Of a stretch of DNA of 64,000 nucleotides, positions 19,262 to 28,092 are shown piece after piece; position 1 is the stretch's first letter; each line of letters starts with the position of its first letter. This DNA comes from Lactobacillus crispatus (GTDB taxonomy: Bacteria > Bacillota > Bacilli > Lactobacillales > Lactobacillaceae), in assembly GCF_018987235.1 (NCBI RefSeq), contig NZ_CP072197.1, positions 1 to 64,000 of the forward strand, written 5' to 3'. Made by a program: the position numbers and the translations under genes. The notes beneath the pieces are model-generated. The model saw only the letters and a list, made by a program, of their open reading frames with translations. It was not told the DNA's origin and did no database searches.

Positions 19262-20633
19262 GAGACTGTAAAATAGTTTGTGTAAGGATGAATGATTCCT
19301 TAAATTTATTTCTTTAAACATTAGAAAAAGGAGTTCCTTTCTCGTATGATTGGTTTGAACAAAAAAACACATACAGAAAGAAGAACTCCTTCATGAATGA
19401 TTTTACCAAAGATTTTGCTCAAGCTCTATTCAATCCAGACAAAATAAATGATTTATTGCGCAAAGAGCTACAACAGGCTGTTAATAACTTGCTAGAAGCT
19501 GAGTTGACTGCCTTTCTAGGCTATGATCCCTATGCCAGAAATGGCTGGAATACTGGCAATTCTAGAAATGGTGCTTATTTCCGCAAGGTTGATACCCAGT
19601 TTGGACCAATTGAAGTGCAAGTGCCTCGAGACCGCAACGGTCAGTTTCATCAGCACACGCTGCCTGACTACAAGCAGCACTCTGATGTTTTGGAAAGCAC
19701 GATTATCAAGCTATACTCCAAAGGCGTAACTACCAGAGAAATCGCTGACTTGATTGAGAAAATGTATGGCAGTCATTATAGTCCAGCTCAAGTATCAAAT
19801 ATTTCCAAGCAGATGCTCCCCAAGATTGAGGCTTATCACAAGCGCAAGCTAAGCGACAAGTTTTTCTGTGTCTATTTGGATGCGACATACCTTCCTTTGC
19901 GCCGAGAAACGTTTGAGCGTGAAGCAGTATATATTGCCATTGGCATTAAACCTAATGGACATAAGGAAGTCATTGACTACTGCATTGCTCCTAGTGAGAA
20001 CATTGAAGTTTGGACAGAGATGCTTCAAAACATGAAGTCCAGAGGCTTGAAGCAAGTTGAGCTTTTTCTTTCTGATGGTGTTGTTGGCATGAAAACAGCC
20101 TTGGCCAGGACTTATCCTAAAGCTCATTTTCAACGCTGCCTGGTTCATGTCATGCGCAATATCTGCGCTAAAGTACGCGTCGACGATCGTGAAAAGATCA
20201 TGAACGAATTCAAGCAGATACATCAACAGACAAGCAAAAAAGAAGCTGCAGCTGTCTTGCACAAATTCTATGCCAAATGGAATAAAGCTTATAGCCATGT
20301 CATCAAAGGTTTGAAGGAAATTGAGCCCGATCTGCTAGTCTTCTACAATTATCCCAAACAAATCAGAGCTTCAATTTATTCAACCAATATGATTGAATCC
20401 TTTAACAACGTCATCAAGCGTAAAGCTAAGCCTAAGGCAGAATTTCCAACTGAACAGTCGCTTGATGCATTTATTGGCATCCAGGCAATGAGCTACAATG
20501 ACCGTTATTTCAATCGAATTCATAAAGGCTTTGGTCAGGTTCAGGACACCTTAGAATCCTACTTTGATTAAATAAATAATTAAAAAATCAATTTACGAGA
20601 AAGATCTATTTACACAAAAGATTTGACAGTTTC
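19262..20633 (+). mobile_element. IS256-family insertion sequence, copy 1 (1372 bp)
   Basis: The ends are imperfect inverted repeats, GAGACTGTAAAATAGTTTGT on the left and the complement of GAAACTGTCAAATCTTTTGT on the right. An 8-bp target duplication GATAGCTC flanks it at 19254-19261 and 20634-20641. It encodes one transposase. Three other copies in the window (36333, 41188, 54655) have the same length and an identical transposase. Confidence 0.95.
19393..20571 (+). CDS. IS256-family transposase (copy 1)
   Basis: DDE transposase of the mutator type, 392 residues. Visible motifs are the N-terminal zinc-free binding domain with ELTAFLGYDPYARNGWNTGNSRNG, first catalytic Asp in CVYLDATYLPLRRE, second Asp in LFLSDGVVGMKTAL, the CxxH-like RCLVHVMRNI segment, and the catalytic Glu in STNMIESFNNVIKRK. 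The start ATG 19393 follows AAGAACTCCTTC. Intact and presumably active. Confidence 0.95.
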   Translation: MNDFTKDFAQALFNPDKINDLLRKELQQAVNNLLEAELTAFLGYDPYARNGWNTGNSRNGAYFRKVDTQFGPIEVQVPRDRNGQFHQHTLPDYKQHSDVLESTIIKLYSKGVTTREIADLIEKMYGSHYSPAQVSNISKQMLPKIEAYHKRKLSDKFFCVYLDATYLPLRRETFEREAVYIAIGIKPNGHKEVIDYCIAPSENIEVWTEMLQNMKSRGLKQVELFLSDGVVGMKTALARTYPKAHFQRCLVHVMRNICAKVRVDDREKIMNEFKQIHQQTSKKEAAAVLHKFYAKWNKAYSHVIKGLKEIEPDLLVFYNYPKQIRASIYSTNMIESFNNVIKRKAKPKAEFPTEQSLDAFIGIQAMSYNDRYFNRIHKGFGQVQDTLESYFD

Positions 20634-21648
20634 GATAGCTCAGCTTATTTAACTAAAGAACAACAAGAAAAATATCAAATCGATGTTTTGCCAATTCCAA
20701 TTATTTGGGGCAAAAAAGTATATCATGACTTAGTCGATATTGGTTATGAAGAATTTTATCAAAAACTAAATACAGCAAAAGAGCTGCCAACTACTTCGCA
20801 GCCTTCAATCGGTGATCTTAAGCAGAAGATTGATGAATACGTGGCAGCAGGCTACACGGATGTTATTGTAATTACTCTTTCAAGTGGGATTTCTAGCTAT
20901 TTCTCAACCGTTCAGAGTGTTGCGGCAGAAGAAGACCGAATCAAGGTTCATCCATTCGATAGTAAAATTACCTGTGCTGGTGAGGCGGATTATGCTATGT
21001 TGGCAGGCCGTTTAATCGAGGCTGGAGCGGATATTGATTTGATCATGCATGATCTTAAGGACCTGCAAAAAACGATGGATGTGCGCTTTATGGTGGACGA
21101 TTTGAGCCATTTGAAGCGTACAGGTCGTTTGTCTAATGCGGCAAGTTTTGTTGGGACGCTGTTTAAGATTAAGCCAATTTTATCTATGGATGTGCAAAAT
21201 GAAGGCAAGATCTCGGCGATTGCCAAAGAACGGCAATATAAGCGGGCTTATCGCCATGTCCAGAACGACTTTGATAATTTAACTAAGAATCTGTCTTACA
21301 AGATTCAAGATACGATTTTTGACTCGCTTGATCCTGAGAAAAAACAGGCCTGGCTTGATGATTACCGAGCTAAGTTCCCTAAGTATAAGTTTGATACTAG
21401 TATTATCGGCCCTGTTGTTGGGGTGCATGTAGGTCAAGGTACAATGTCGATGATCTGGTGCCGTGATTTGGATACTTATTTTGATGAAAACGGTCAGCCA
21501 ATCAAGGGAATTGAGTCACAAGCAGTAGTGGATCCAGAGTAAGCATAATACCAATATGACAAAAAAATGAGAGATACTATTGATTCTTTAATATCATCGC
21601 TATATTATTATTAATAATTTAATATGTCGATGAATGGGGATGATCAGA

Positions 21649-23244
21649 GTGTCAATCAGTTCTTTTTTTAAAAAGTTAATAGCCAAAAATAAACTCTTGT
21701 TTTTAGCTATGGTGATTACTAGTGCTTTTGCTTCTTTAGATGGCGTCATTTCTCCTTATGTTATTGGGAAAATTACTAATACACTTTCTCAGAAACATTT
21801 TAGTGAGATACCGAAAATCTTGTTACTGTATCTGTTGATGATGCTTTTTCTGAATGTTAGCTTTTATCTATGGCAATTTTGTTGGGGAAAAATTACCAAA
21901 TCAAGTAATGAATTATTGAGATCTACAGCTCTTAATAATTTTATTGCTTCCCCTAGTGAAAAGAAAATCACTAATACCCTGAATTTTATCAATGTTAATG
22001 TTAAACAAATTGAAAATCAATGTATTGATTCAACAATTATGCTTGTTTACTGCGTTGAGCAAGCCATCGTTTCATTAGTTTATATTTTAAGTATTAATGG
22101 CATTGCAGCAATGGTTTTCTTAGTTTGTGGGTTAATTCCAGCAGTTATTCCACGTTTAACTCGTAATTGGGTTCAGACAGGAACTAAAAAGTGGAATAGC
22201 AGTTATGAAAACTATAATCAAAAAACAAGTGATGCTGTGCATGGTTTTGATACTATCAGACATGCAAATGGTGATAATAGATTCAAAATATTTGTCCAAA
22301 AAGCATTAATGGGAGAAGAAAAGAAGTATTTTTTGATGAATTTTCGGCGTAATACTTCTAATTTTTTAGCCCAGGTCTCTTATTCATTATCAATGCTTAT
22401 TTCTTTGGCTGTTGGTACATTCTTTGTAATTAATGGTCAAATTCTAGTAGGTGGTTTGATTTCTCTATTTTTAGCATCAGATCGTTTAACTAGTCCAATT
22501 ATTTCGATTGTTAATATTGCAAATCAATTGACCTCTGTTAGTCCTCTGCTAAAAAATAAAGCTTTACAAAAATCTAAAAAGCAAGAATTTAATAATTTAG
22601 ACTTCACCAAATTACCAAACCAAGAGAAAATAATTTTTGATCACTGCAATTTAGGGTATTCTAATAAAGCTATTTTGAAGAATATTAATTTGACAGTTTC
22701 TAAAGGAAATAAAGTATTGATCATCGGTCGTTCTGGTATTGGTAAATCCACTCTGTTCAAGACATTGCTTAATGAAATTCCATTGCTAAAGGGCAAAATA
22801 CTGGTAGATAATAGTCTTAACCAAGCTAATTTCTATACCAATTTTGGTATTGTTAGTCAGGATACTTATATATTCGCTGAATCTTTGCGCTTTAATTTAA
22901 CGCTTGGAAAAGATTTTCCTACTCAGCAAGTAATAAATGTTTTGAAAACTGTTAAATTAAGTTATTTAGCTAATGAAAAAAGCTTAGACATGCAGATCGG
23001 GGAGAAGGGATTATCACTTTCGGGTGGAGAAAAACGAAAACTGGAAATTGCACGAGCTTTATTGAATCAAAAATCGATTTTACTTGTTGACGAAGGACTA
23101 TCTGGACTTGATGAAGAAAGCAATAAACAAATTTTTGCACTTCTTCAAAGTCTTCCGCAGACAGTAATTGAAATTGAACATGCTGTTAGTCCAGAAGAGA
23201 AAAATCAATTTGATCAAATTATTGATCTAGGAGCTCAGTATTGA
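21649..23244 (+). CDS. ABC exporter, fused membrane and ATPase domains
   Basis: Half-transporter with an N-terminal six-helix membrane domain (about 15-300) and a C-terminal ATPase: Walker A GRSGIGKST, signature LSLSGGEKRKLEI and Walker B SILLVDEGLSGLD. The start is uncertain: GTG 21649 (531 residues) has GGGGATG upstream, while ATG 21634 would add five residues. It stands alone, with no peptide precursor or peptidase domain visible, so the substrate cannot be named. Multidrug or peptide export are both possible. Confidence 0.8.
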   Translation: MSISSFFKKLIAKNKLLFLAMVITSAFASLDGVISPYVIGKITNTLSQKHFSEIPKILLLYLLMMLFLNVSFYLWQFCWGKITKSSNELLRSTALNNFIASPSEKKITNTLNFINVNVKQIENQCIDSTIMLVYCVEQAIVSLVYILSINGIAAMVFLVCGLIPAVIPRLTRNWVQTGTKKWNSSYENYNQKTSDAVHGFDTIRHANGDNRFKIFVQKALMGEEKKYFLMNFRRNTSNFLAQVSYSLSMLISLAVGTFFVINGQILVGGLISLFLASDRLTSPIISIVNIANQLTSVSPLLKNKALQKSKKQEFNNLDFTKLPNQEKIIFDHCNLGYSNKAILKNINLTVSKGNKVLIIGRSGIGKSTLFKTLLNEIPLLKGKILVDNSLNQANFYTNFGIVSQDTYIFAESLRFNLTLGKDFPTQQVINVLKTVKLSYLANEKSLDMQIGEKGLSLSGGEKRKLEIARALLNQKSILLVDEGLSGLDEESNKQIFALLQSLPQTVIEIEHAVSPEEKNQFDQIIDLGAQY

Positions 23245-23279
23245 TTTTTTTATAAATAAACAAAAAAATACATACGTAT

Positions 23280-23307
23280 GAAAGCCTTTACACATAAGGG
23301 CTTTTTT
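23280..23307 (+). terminator. Terminator after the ABC exporter
   Basis: AAAGCCTTTACACATAAGGGCTTTTTT: short stem AAAGCC/GGGCTTT with T tract. Confidence 0.65.
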
Positions 23308-23372
23308 CTTTATAATATTAGCAGCACGAAAACTTTTTGGAGAAAAACTTACATACAGAAAAGGATGAGAAT

Positions 23373-24251
23373 ATGGCAGAAAAGAAATATGTTGGTAGTA
23401 TCGAAGCTGGTGGTACTAAATTTATCGTCGCTGTGCAAGATGTTGAAACAGGCAAGGAAGTAGCGCGTGATCGTATTCCTACCACTACTAACAAGGAGAC
23501 TTTACAAAAAACAGCTGAGTTTTTCAAAAAGCACCCCGTTGATGCATTAGGAATTGGTACTTTTGGTCCAATTGATATCAATCCTAACTCTCGTACTTAT
23601 GGCTACATTTTGGACACGCCTAAGCCAGGTTGGTCAGGTACGGACGTAAAGGGCTTCTTTGAAAGAGAATTAGGTATTCCAGTTGCCATGACGACTGACG
23701 TTAACGCATCATGCTATGGTGAATATGTTGCTCGCGGTCGCGATGATTCTAAGAGCTACTTCTATGCAACAGTTGGTACTGGCGTTGGAGCTGGAATTGT
23801 GCAAGCGGGTAAGTTGCTCGGTTTGAATAACCATCCAGAAATGGGGCACATGTTGGTTCGTCGTTATCCTGGTGATGATTATGAAGGCCATTGCCCATTC
23901 CATAATGATGCTTGTGTTGAAGGCATGTCTGCTGGTCCAAGTCTTGAGGGCAGAACTGGTATCCCTGGTGAAAAATTGTCTCGCGATAACAAGGTCTTCA
24001 CTTATTCTGCATATTACATTGCTCAAATGCTCTTCAATGTTTACATGGCTGCTCGTCCAGATGTAATGATTGTTGGCGGTTCAGTTTTAAATGAAGATGA
24101 TTTGGTTAAGGTAAGAAAGTTCTTTGATGAATTTAACAACAATTACGTTGCCACACCCGATTTGAATGAATTAATTGTGCGTCCTGCTGTGGCTCACAAC
24201 GGGTCTGCAACTCTTGGCGATTTTGAATTAGCTAAGAATTTGCTCAAATAA
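23373..24251 (+). CDS. scrK: ROK-family fructokinase
   Basis: Phosphorylates fructose to fructose-6-phosphate. From ATG 23373 the protein has 292 residues; an upstream in-frame ATG (23337) is not supported by a ribosome site. N-terminal phosphate loop VGSIEAGGTKF, the sugar-binding TTDVNASCYGEY segment, and the ROK zinc site in HMLVRRYPGDDYEGHCPFH..ACVEGMSAGP identify the bacterial fructokinase branch. No sucrose gene is adjacent. Confidence 0.88.
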   Translation: MAEKKYVGSIEAGGTKFIVAVQDVETGKEVARDRIPTTTNKETLQKTAEFFKKHPVDALGIGTFGPIDINPNSRTYGYILDTPKPGWSGTDVKGFFERELGIPVAMTTDVNASCYGEYVARGRDDSKSYFYATVGTGVGAGIVQAGKLLGLNNHPEMGHMLVRRYPGDDYEGHCPFHNDACVEGMSAGPSLEGRTGIPGEKLSRDNKVFTYSAYYIAQMLFNVYMAARPDVMIVGGSVLNEDDLVKVRKFFDEFNNNYVATPDLNELIVRPAVAHNGSATLGDFELAKNLLK

Positions 24252-24280
24252 AAAAGCATAGATAAATTGAATAAGCAATA

Positions 24281-24324
24281 AAAAGGCTCAACTCGTTAAG
24301 AAAGACGTAAGGCGAGCCTTTTTT
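24281..24324 (+). terminator. Terminator after fructokinase
   Basis: AAAAGGCTC / GAGCCTTTT stem with a TTTTTT tract about 30 bases after the stop codon. Confidence 0.75.
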
Positions 24325-24398
24325 GACGTAATTTGACCTAAATGCGAGTAATATTAATTCTAGAAACGTAACCGGTTTATTAAGAAAGGAGCCCAACT

Positions 24399-24590
24399 AT
24401 GAACAAATCAGATAGTGGCTTAAAAGACAAAGTTATCGGTAAAGTGAAAGAAGTCGAAGGTAAAATTACCGGCGATAAATCACGCGAAGTCCAAGGAAAA
24501 GCTCAACAAGCCAAGGGCAAAGTTAAGGACAAAGCCAAAAAATTAAAGGATGATCTGGAAAAAGACCATCAAATAGATGAAGATTGTTAA
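24399..24590 (+). CDS. CsbD-family stress protein
   Basis: A 63-residue, highly charged protein with the CsbD pattern GLKDKVIGKVKEVEGKITG followed by GKAQQAKGKVKDKAKKLKDD. CsbD proteins rise under general stress in Bacillus; their molecular role is unknown. ATG 24399 follows AAGAAAGGAG. A palindrome-like AACCGGTT lies just upstream (near 24369) and may be a regulatory site. The GlsB-type membrane gene follows within 50 bases, a common partner. Confidence 0.88.
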   Translation: MNKSDSGLKDKVIGKVKEVEGKITGDKSREVQGKAQQAKGKVKDKAKKLKDDLEKDHQIDEDC

Positions 24591-24640
24591 AGACTCAGGT
24601 CGACTAGCAATAGCTAAACAGAAAGCAAATAGGTGATCCT

Positions 24641-24898
24641 ATGTTATCATGGATCTGGGTTTTAATCGTTGGCGCTATAATAGGTCTAATAGCTGGTTTC
24701 ATAACTGGTAGGGGTGGATCAATGGGATTTATAGCTAATTTAATAGCAGGGCTGGTTGGTTCAACCTTAGGCCAAGCAATCTTTGGTTCGTGGGGGCCGC
24801 AAATGGCTGGGATGGCAATCGTACCATCAATATTGGGAGCAGTCATCTTGGTACTAGTGGTTTCCTTTGTACTAGGGATGCTTAGAAGAACTGAATAA
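24641..24898 (+). CDS. GlsB/YeaQ/YmgE-family small membrane protein
   Basis: An 85-residue protein with three hydrophobic segments and glycine-rich loops: MLSWIWVLIVGAIIGLIAG, FITGRGGSMGFIANLIAGLVGSTLG, AVILVLVVSFVLGMLRR. This is the transglycosylase-associated/GlsB fold, often stress-induced. It probably forms a unit with the csbD-like gene. Its stop lies 15 bases before the IS1182-type element, so that insertion spared it. Confidence 0.85.
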   Translation: MLSWIWVLIVGAIIGLIAGFITGRGGSMGFIANLIAGLVGSTLGQAIFGSWGPQMAGMAIVPSILGAVILVLVVSFVLGMLRRTE

Positions 24899-26605
24899 AA
24901 ATAGAATAAGAGAAGTGTCTGGGAAAAAACTAACCATTAGATACTGAAAGACGATCAATCCAACTCTTAATTTGAGTTGCTTGACCGTCTTTTTCTGTCT
25001 ATTTTTATTTTTGAACAAAGAAAATTGGTCTTTTGACCATCTTCTGTTCCAATATTTGCTTAAATTCATCATCATGAAGGCTATTCCTATATCTGTTTCA
25101 ACCTTCTTTTTGCCTCTTAAATGAGTTCGGCGCATGCCAAAGACGTTCTTCAAATGTCCAAAAATCGGCTCCACATCATATTTCCTCATGCTGTAGATGT
25201 GTCTGCCTTCAGGACTTTGGAGAACTGCTTTGGCTTTTTCTTTTAGGTATTGCCAGTTAGGATTATAGCGAACCTGACGTTGGCGTCCGCTCTTAGTCTT
25301 GGCTAAGCGTTCTAATTCTGGCGTTAGTTGAAATTCATCTGCTTCATAGACCTTAAAATCACGAACCTGACCAGTCGATCGATCTTTACGTTGACTATAA
25401 TATTTGAAGTTGAATCTGACGCCATTTTGATCAAGGTAATAATCATCTTTTTCATCATAGAACCAGTTAGCCAGCTTAGTTGGATCGTTGCGATACTTTC
25501 TGGTCTTTTCCTTTTCGTACATGGTATAAGGAATATAGTACTTCTTGTCTGAATATTTCTCTGCCAACATTGAATAGTTATATTCGCTGCCATAACCAGC
25601 ATCAGCGACAATCTTGTCAAACTTGTCTAGTGTCGTCATCTGCTTTAAAAATGGTTCGAAAGTTCTGAAATCAGTTGGATTAGGGTATAAAGCAAAGTCA
25701 ACCACATATTGATCAGTGGTAGCGGCTTGAATATTGTAGCCTGGCTTGAGCTGGCCGTTCTTCATGTGATCTTCCTTCATATGCATGAAAGTCGCGTCAT
25801 GATCTGTCTTAGAATAGCTATTACGCCCTGCAAAGATTTCTTTCGCCTCTTCATATTTCTTCATTCGAGGAACATAGTCTTTTCTTAGTTTATGAAGCAG
25901 CTTTTTAAGACCGCGTCTTCTTGCTTTTCTAGGCGAACCGCCAGGGATTGCTTTGGGTTCTTGCTCAATTTCTTCGGTCAGCTTTTCAATCTCGGCTTCC
26001 GTTTCTTGTACTAGCTCTGCCAAACCTTGACTGGTCTGGACTTTCTCTTTTGCCATTGCTTTGACGACTTCTTTGGCAATCAATTCATCATAAAGCTCAA
26101 CCGCTTGACCTTTGAGCTTGTCATGAAATTTTTCAACTGCCTTGCGCCAAACAAAAGTATAGCGATTGGCGTCAGCTTCGATTTTAGTGCCATCAATAAA
26201 GATCGCTCCTTCATTGATAAGGCCCTCGGCTTCTAACAAATTGGTAAAGTAGAGGAAGCTTTTCTTAACCAGCTCATTGGCATGCTTGCTGGATCTAAAG
26301 TTATTGATAGTATGGTAAGAAATCTGTTGGTGTTCAGCCAAAGCCATCATCGGCACGTTTTCTTCCAGCATTAATTCGATTTTTCTGCCTGAAAATACTC
26401 TTCTGGAATAAGCAAAAAGCAAGATTTTAAGCATCATCGCTGGATGATAAGCTGGACGACCGGTTTTAGCAGTATTACCCAATAAGACATCTTCTGGAAT
26501 TGAATCGACAAACCAGCTAATGGTATTAGCCAAATGATTATGAGGAATAGCGAAGTCTAAGTTGAGTGTTAAAGCTGTTTGACCTATGGTATAATTTTGA
26601 TACAT
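24872..26605 (-). CDS. IS1182-family transposase
   Basis: The start ATG 26605 (MYQNYTIGQTALTLNLDF) has AAGG upstream and gives 577 residues; a longer frame to 26662 has no ribosome site. Motifs: first Asp in GAIFIDGTKIEADANRYTF, second Asp in DKIVADAGYGSEYNY, and the C-terminal MRKYDVEPIFGHLKNVFGMRRTHLRG with the catalytic Glu. The frame passes through the left terminal repeat and stops 41 bases outside the element, so the native stop is missing or lies in another frame. Confidence 0.88.
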   Translation of the reverse strand: MYQNYTIGQTALTLNLDFAIPHNHLANTISWFVDSIPEDVLLGNTAKTGRPAYHPAMMLKILLFAYSRRVFSGRKIELMLEENVPMMALAEHQQISYHTINNFRSSKHANELVKKSFLYFTNLLEAEGLINEGAIFIDGTKIEADANRYTFVWRKAVEKFHDKLKGQAVELYDELIAKEVVKAMAKEKVQTSQGLAELVQETEAEIEKLTEEIEQEPKAIPGGSPRKARRRGLKKLLHKLRKDYVPRMKKYEEAKEIFAGRNSYSKTDHDATFMHMKEDHMKNGQLKPGYNIQAATTDQYVVDFALYPNPTDFRTFEPFLKQMTTLDKFDKIVADAGYGSEYNYSMLAEKYSDKKYYIPYTMYEKEKTRKYRNDPTKLANWFYDEKDDYYLDQNGVRFNFKYYSQRKDRSTGQVRDFKVYEADEFQLTPELERLAKTKSGRQRQVRYNPNWQYLKEKAKAVLQSPEGRHIYSMRKYDVEPIFGHLKNVFGMRRTHLRGKKKVETDIGIAFMMMNLSKYWNRRWSKDQFSLFKNKNRQKKTVKQLKLRVGLIVFQYLMVSFFPDTSLILFLFSSSKHP

Positions 26606-26749
26606 TAAGATTGCCTTCTTTCTTTTTGTTTTGTGGTGATTCAATAATATCAAGGAAGGCACTTAAAGTATAGAAAAAGAACGATGAAATCCATTAGGAA
26701 ATCATCGTTCTTTTTTCCTGTCTGAGAATTAGTTTTTTCCCAGACACTT
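24913..26749 (-). mobile_element. IS1182-type insertion sequence (about 1.84 kb)
   Basis: Perfect terminal inverted repeats of about 21 bases begin AAGTGTCTGGGAAAAAACTA (24913-24933 and the complement of 26729-26749). No clear target duplication was seen. One long transposase gene is carried on the minus strand. Confidence 0.85.
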
Positions 26750-26751
26750 TG

Positions 26752-26767
26752 TGTTTCATGTGAAACT
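26752..26767. promoter_or_regulatory. parS-like partition site
   Basis: TGTTTCATGTGAAACT matches 14 of 16 positions of the Bacillus-type parS consensus TGTTTCACGTGAAACA. It lies about 27 kb from dnaA, in the region where Firmicutes parS sites cluster, and overlaps the stop codon of the following minus-strand gene. ParB (Spo0J) binding is an inference. Confidence 0.5.
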
Positions 26768-27995
26768 ATTTTAGCTTTTTTCGTTCATTTTCTTTCTCAG
26801 CTAAAAAACGTTGCTTAATTTCTTCAGGCAAAAGACTAGGGACCGTTTTGTCATAAAATTCAAAGAATATGGGTGCCTTGTTAGAGTCATTGCTCTTGGG
26901 ATATAAGGCAAAGTCACTTTCGCTAAACGGTAAGCTGATATTACCACGTAAAGCATTGATAATCTCACCGAACATATGCAAAACATAACGGCGCGTCTCA
27001 GGCTCTAATGACATAATTACGCGACTGAAACGGACAGTGCCTAATAATTTATTGGCTGTAATCTGGAACACATCGGTAATGTTCAATTCATCAAAAGCTT
27101 GAAAGAGGGCATCCCAGAGTTCGCCGCGTTGTTTTTCAGGGATGCTGTGATTGAAATCGATGAGCGAGTGGCGCAATGAGCGGGCACCTGAAGTTAAACT
27201 CTCAGCTAAAACAAAACTGGCACGCCCCACGGCCCAGCGGCGAGGATCATGTTGTTGGACCATTGGCGCTGTACTTTTAATGATTAAAACGCGCTCAGGG
27301 TGGTCAAGCATGGTGCCGATGATTGAGGCTTCAGGTAAATAGGTCTTCATTTTATACATGCTGCGAGTAAAACCAGGAGAGTTCCAGACCTGGCGGAAAA
27401 AGCCGGGGCCATCAAAGCTAAAGGCTTTGATAATGCGGTCTTGCAATTTTGGCTCGGCTACGCTTAAAGCATATTCAGCGTAATTGCCGCCCTTAGAATG
27501 CCCTGCTAAATAAATTTTGTCATGGGGAAAGGCGGCAGCCATTTCTTTGAGGTAATTGGCAGCGATGTCTTGGCCATAAACTTTGGGCATGTAGTTCATA
27601 TTCATGTCTTCGTTCCAGCCGATGATTGAGCTGTCGGTTCCGCGGTAAACGATGATAATTGTATTATCGGTTAAGCGAAAAGTAGCCGCGGTAAATTGAA
27701 GTGGATAAGGATCTTTTTCCAGTCGGTTGGTCCAGTTAAGGATTTTGATATCGCCTAGACGAGGTGATTTAGGTAAAAGAAGAACTTGATCGCCAGCTAA
27801 ATCTTTCATTTGAACTTGAAATGAAGGAAGGACGCGCAATTTTTCTGCGACTTCACTTAAGGTATGTCCCTTAGCAGATTTGTCGACGGGTAAGTAGATG
27901 ATTGAGGCGAAGAGGGATGCGTCCACGCTATTAAAAGACCGTTCTTTAAAAGAAAGATCTCCCCGCCAACGTAAATAATCAAGAGTTCCAGCCAT
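26766..27995 (-). CDS. DUF2974 alpha/beta-hydrolase (lipase-fold) protein
   Basis: A 409-residue cytoplasmic protein. The nucleophile elbow is GHSKGG in KIYLAGHSKGGNYAEYAL (near residue 165), the pattern of Mbeg1/DUF2974 lipase-like proteins. An aspartate/histidine partner cannot be placed with certainty. Ribosome site GAAAGGATGAG precedes the ATG at 27995. Substrate is unknown; the family is widespread in lactobacilli. Confidence 0.75.
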   Translation of the reverse strand: MAGTLDYLRWRGDLSFKERSFNSVDASLFASIIYLPVDKSAKGHTLSEVAEKLRVLPSFQVQMKDLAGDQVLLLPKSPRLGDIKILNWTNRLEKDPYPLQFTAATFRLTDNTIIIVYRGTDSSIIGWNEDMNMNYMPKVYGQDIAANYLKEMAAAFPHDKIYLAGHSKGGNYAEYALSVAEPKLQDRIIKAFSFDGPGFFRQVWNSPGFTRSMYKMKTYLPEASIIGTMLDHPERVLIIKSTAPMVQQHDPRRWAVGRASFVLAESLTSGARSLRHSLIDFNHSIPEKQRGELWDALFQAFDELNITDVFQITANKLLGTVRFSRVIMSLEPETRRYVLHMFGEIINALRGNISLPFSESDFALYPKSNDSNKAPIFFEFYDKTVPSLLPEEIKQRFLAEKENERKKLK

Positions 27996-28058
27996 AATCT
28001 CATCCTTTCATTAATTAGGCAATATTACTATTTTACTAAATTGTCGCGCCAAAATAAA

Positions 28059-28083
28059 AATCTCAAGCTAATGCTTGAGATTG
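28059..28083 (-). terminator. Terminator of the MgtC-family gene
   Basis: On the minus strand CTCAAGC-atta-GCTTGAG is followed by ATTTTTATTTT, ten bases after the stop codon of the gene at 28093-28794. Confidence 0.75.
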
Positions 28084-28092
28084 AAAATGATT

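Larger units (their letters stand above)
19233..21542 (+). pseudogene. DegV-family fatty-acid-binding protein gene, split by IS256 copy 1
   Basis: The first nine codons (MKIAVLTDS, from ATG 19233) are cut off by the insertion sequence at 19262-20633. The rest of the gene resumes at 20634 as DSSAYLTKEQQEKYQIDVLP and runs to 21542. Removing the element and one copy of its 8-bp target duplication (GATAGCTC) restores a continuous frame of about 309 residues. DegV proteins hand fatty acids to the FakA kinase; RFMVDDLSHLKRTGRLS is the family's conserved core. The TTG at 20688 could give a truncated product, but it lacks the N-terminal lipid-binding strand. Confidence 0.9.

Noticed and set aside
19849..20298. 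149-residue antisense frame inside each IS256 copy (also 36668-37117, 41523-41972, 55242-55691)
   Set aside because: It lies wholly opposite the transposase catalytic region, has no ribosome site of note, and repeats only because the element repeats.
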